The position numbers and the translations under genes are program-made. A model generated the notes under the pieces. That model was not told where the DNA came from. It worked only from the letters and a program-made list of their open reading frames with translations, and did no database searches. This document shows, piece by piece, positions 63,226 through 64,000 of a DNA stretch of 64,000 bases. Source of the DNA: Bog-756 sp963701325 (GTDB lineage: Bacteria; Actinomycetota; Acidimicrobiia; Acidimicrobiales; RAAP-2); NCBI GenBank assembly GCA_963701325.1, contig OY969604.1, positions 2,790,001 through 2,854,000 of the forward strand, in the 5' to 3' direction. The first letter of the stretch is position 1. Every line of letters starts with the position of its first letter.

Positions 63226-64000
63226 GTGTCCCAGGATGATGCCGGCGAGCTCCCCCCCGAACGGGAGCACGACGAGCGACGAGAAGACTCCGGGTCCGTG
63301 GGGTTGGACGTGATCACGGACCAAGAGAGCGATGGCGCGACCAAGGTGAGGAACCGGCGCCGCTGGAAGATCGTTTCGTCGTGGATCCTCATCCTGCTCG
63401 CGTGCCTGCTGGCGGTGGTCTCAGTCCTCGTCGTCTGGACCAGGGACGAACTCCTCGACACCGACACCTTCGTGGCGACCGTCGCCCCACTGGGCCAGAA
63501 CCCGGCCATCCAGAACGCGGTGGCCACGAAGGTCAGCAACCAATTGGTCTCCCAGACCAACCTCGAGCAGCGGGTGAAGACCGCCCTGCCGCCGAGGGCC
63601 GGTTTCCTCGCGGAACCCCTGTCGGCGCAGGTCAAGAACGTCACCAACCAGCTCACCCTGAAGCTGGTCCAGACTCCCGCCTTCCAGAAGCTCTGGGTCG
63701 AGTCGGTCCGCCGCTCCCACGAACAGCTCGAGGCACTGCTGCTCGGGCAGAAGCAAGGATCCGTCAACTCGACCAACGGCGAGGTCACGGTGGACCTTGC
63801 CCAGGTGGAGGCCAGGGTCAAGAAACAACTCGATGCCCGCGGGATCACCGTGTTCAACAAGGTCCCGGTCAGCCGCGCCCCGACGCTGGTGCTCTTCCGG
63901 TCGACGCAGCTCCTCAAGATCCAGAAGCTGGTCAAGTTCCTGGACAAGCTCGCGGTGTACCTTCCCATCCTCACCCTGCTGTGCTTCGCCGGCGCCATCG
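63226..64000 (+). CDS. Actinobacterial integral membrane protein, 3' end outside window
   Basis: The frame from GTG 63226 is open to the last base (about 258 residues). A charged N-terminus of about 45 residues is followed by one helix (about 48-70). An extracytoplasmic domain opens with ELLDTDTFVATVAPLGQNPAIQNAVATKVSNQLV, the pattern of a widespread actinobacterial membrane-protein family of unknown function. A second helix begins at the right edge (LAVYLPILTLLCFAGAI). The 154 bases before it hold nothing but the -10-like hexamer. Confidence 0.75.
   Translation, partial: MSQDDAGELPPEREHDERREDSGSVGLDVITDQESDGATKVRNRRRWKIVSSWILILLACLLAVVSVLVVWTRDELLDTDTFVATVAPLGQNPAIQNAVATKVSNQLVSQTNLEQRVKTALPPRAGFLAEPLSAQVKNVTNQLTLKLVQTPAFQKLWVESVRRSHEQLEALLLGQKQGSVNSTNGEVTVDLAQVEARVKKQLDARGITVFNKVPVSRAPTLVLFRSTQLLKIQKLVKFLDKLAVYLPILTLLCFAGAI

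Overview
The window is a high-GC actinobacterial chromosome segment. The gene set (mycothiol glycosyltransferase MshA, an RsiG-type c-di-GMP anti-sigma protein, nickel superoxide dismutase with its SodX protease, a Rex-hemACDBL cluster, a complete 14-gene nuo operon of actinobacterial style, a SigJ/ECF41-type sigma factor) points to Actinomycetota. Acidimicrobiia or a near relative is my best guess, but this is inference. Both ends are cut: an Lhr-family helicase enters from the left and a membrane-protein gene runs off the right edge.

Layout. 1-4.8 kb: Lhr helicase C-terminal half, an SDR, and an FAD oxidoreductase. 4.8-5.7 kb: the ECF41-type sigma factor. 5.8-12.1 kb: a co-directional set with overlapping starts (SDR, luciferase-like oxidoreductase, Baeyer-Villiger monooxygenase, a double-length SDR, an amidohydrolase) that reads as an oxidative catabolic cluster for an alcohol or ketone substrate. 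12.1-16.3 kb: an accessory stretch ending at tRNA-Lys, with a DUF6308-like protein, membrane proteins of unknown function, and a YtrA-like GntR regulator behind a bidirectional promoter. 16.4-24.5 kb: GNAT acetyltransferase, YVTN propeller lipoprotein, PLP enzyme, DksA-type zinc finger, secreted RCC1 propeller, secreted phosphoesterase, and the sodN/sodX pair.

24.5-36.4 kb: rsiG, an XRE regulator, mshA, a YbjN-like gene, proC and a SAM hydroxide adenosyltransferase. These are followed by rex and tetrapyrrole genes in the order hemA-hemC-cobA-hemD-hemB-hemL, covering glutamyl-tRNA to uroporphyrinogen III plus precorrin-2. 36.6-40.3 kb: a proline-rich membrane protein and, divergent from nuo, a geranylgeranyl-reductase-family flavoprotein. 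40.4-56.5 kb: nuoA through nuoN, most junctions overlapping by 1-4 bases. 56.6-64 kb: a LapA-type protein, DUF2252, glutamate decarboxylase, a convergent operon of a 34-residue membrane peptide, a CLC protein and a K+-channel-like protein, then a PLDc_N/SHOCT protein and the truncated membrane protein.

Two features run through the window. First, at least five genes (nuoD, nuoG, the reductase-family gene, DUF2252, PLDc_N/SHOCT), and perhaps nuoE, are split by indels, nearly all in short G/C tracts. In each case one small correction gives a full-length family protein, which favours assembly or sequencing indels over decay. Second, many genes lack a Shine-Dalgarno sequence and instead carry a TANNNT hexamer 6-10 bases before the start codon, the signature expected of leaderless transcripts.
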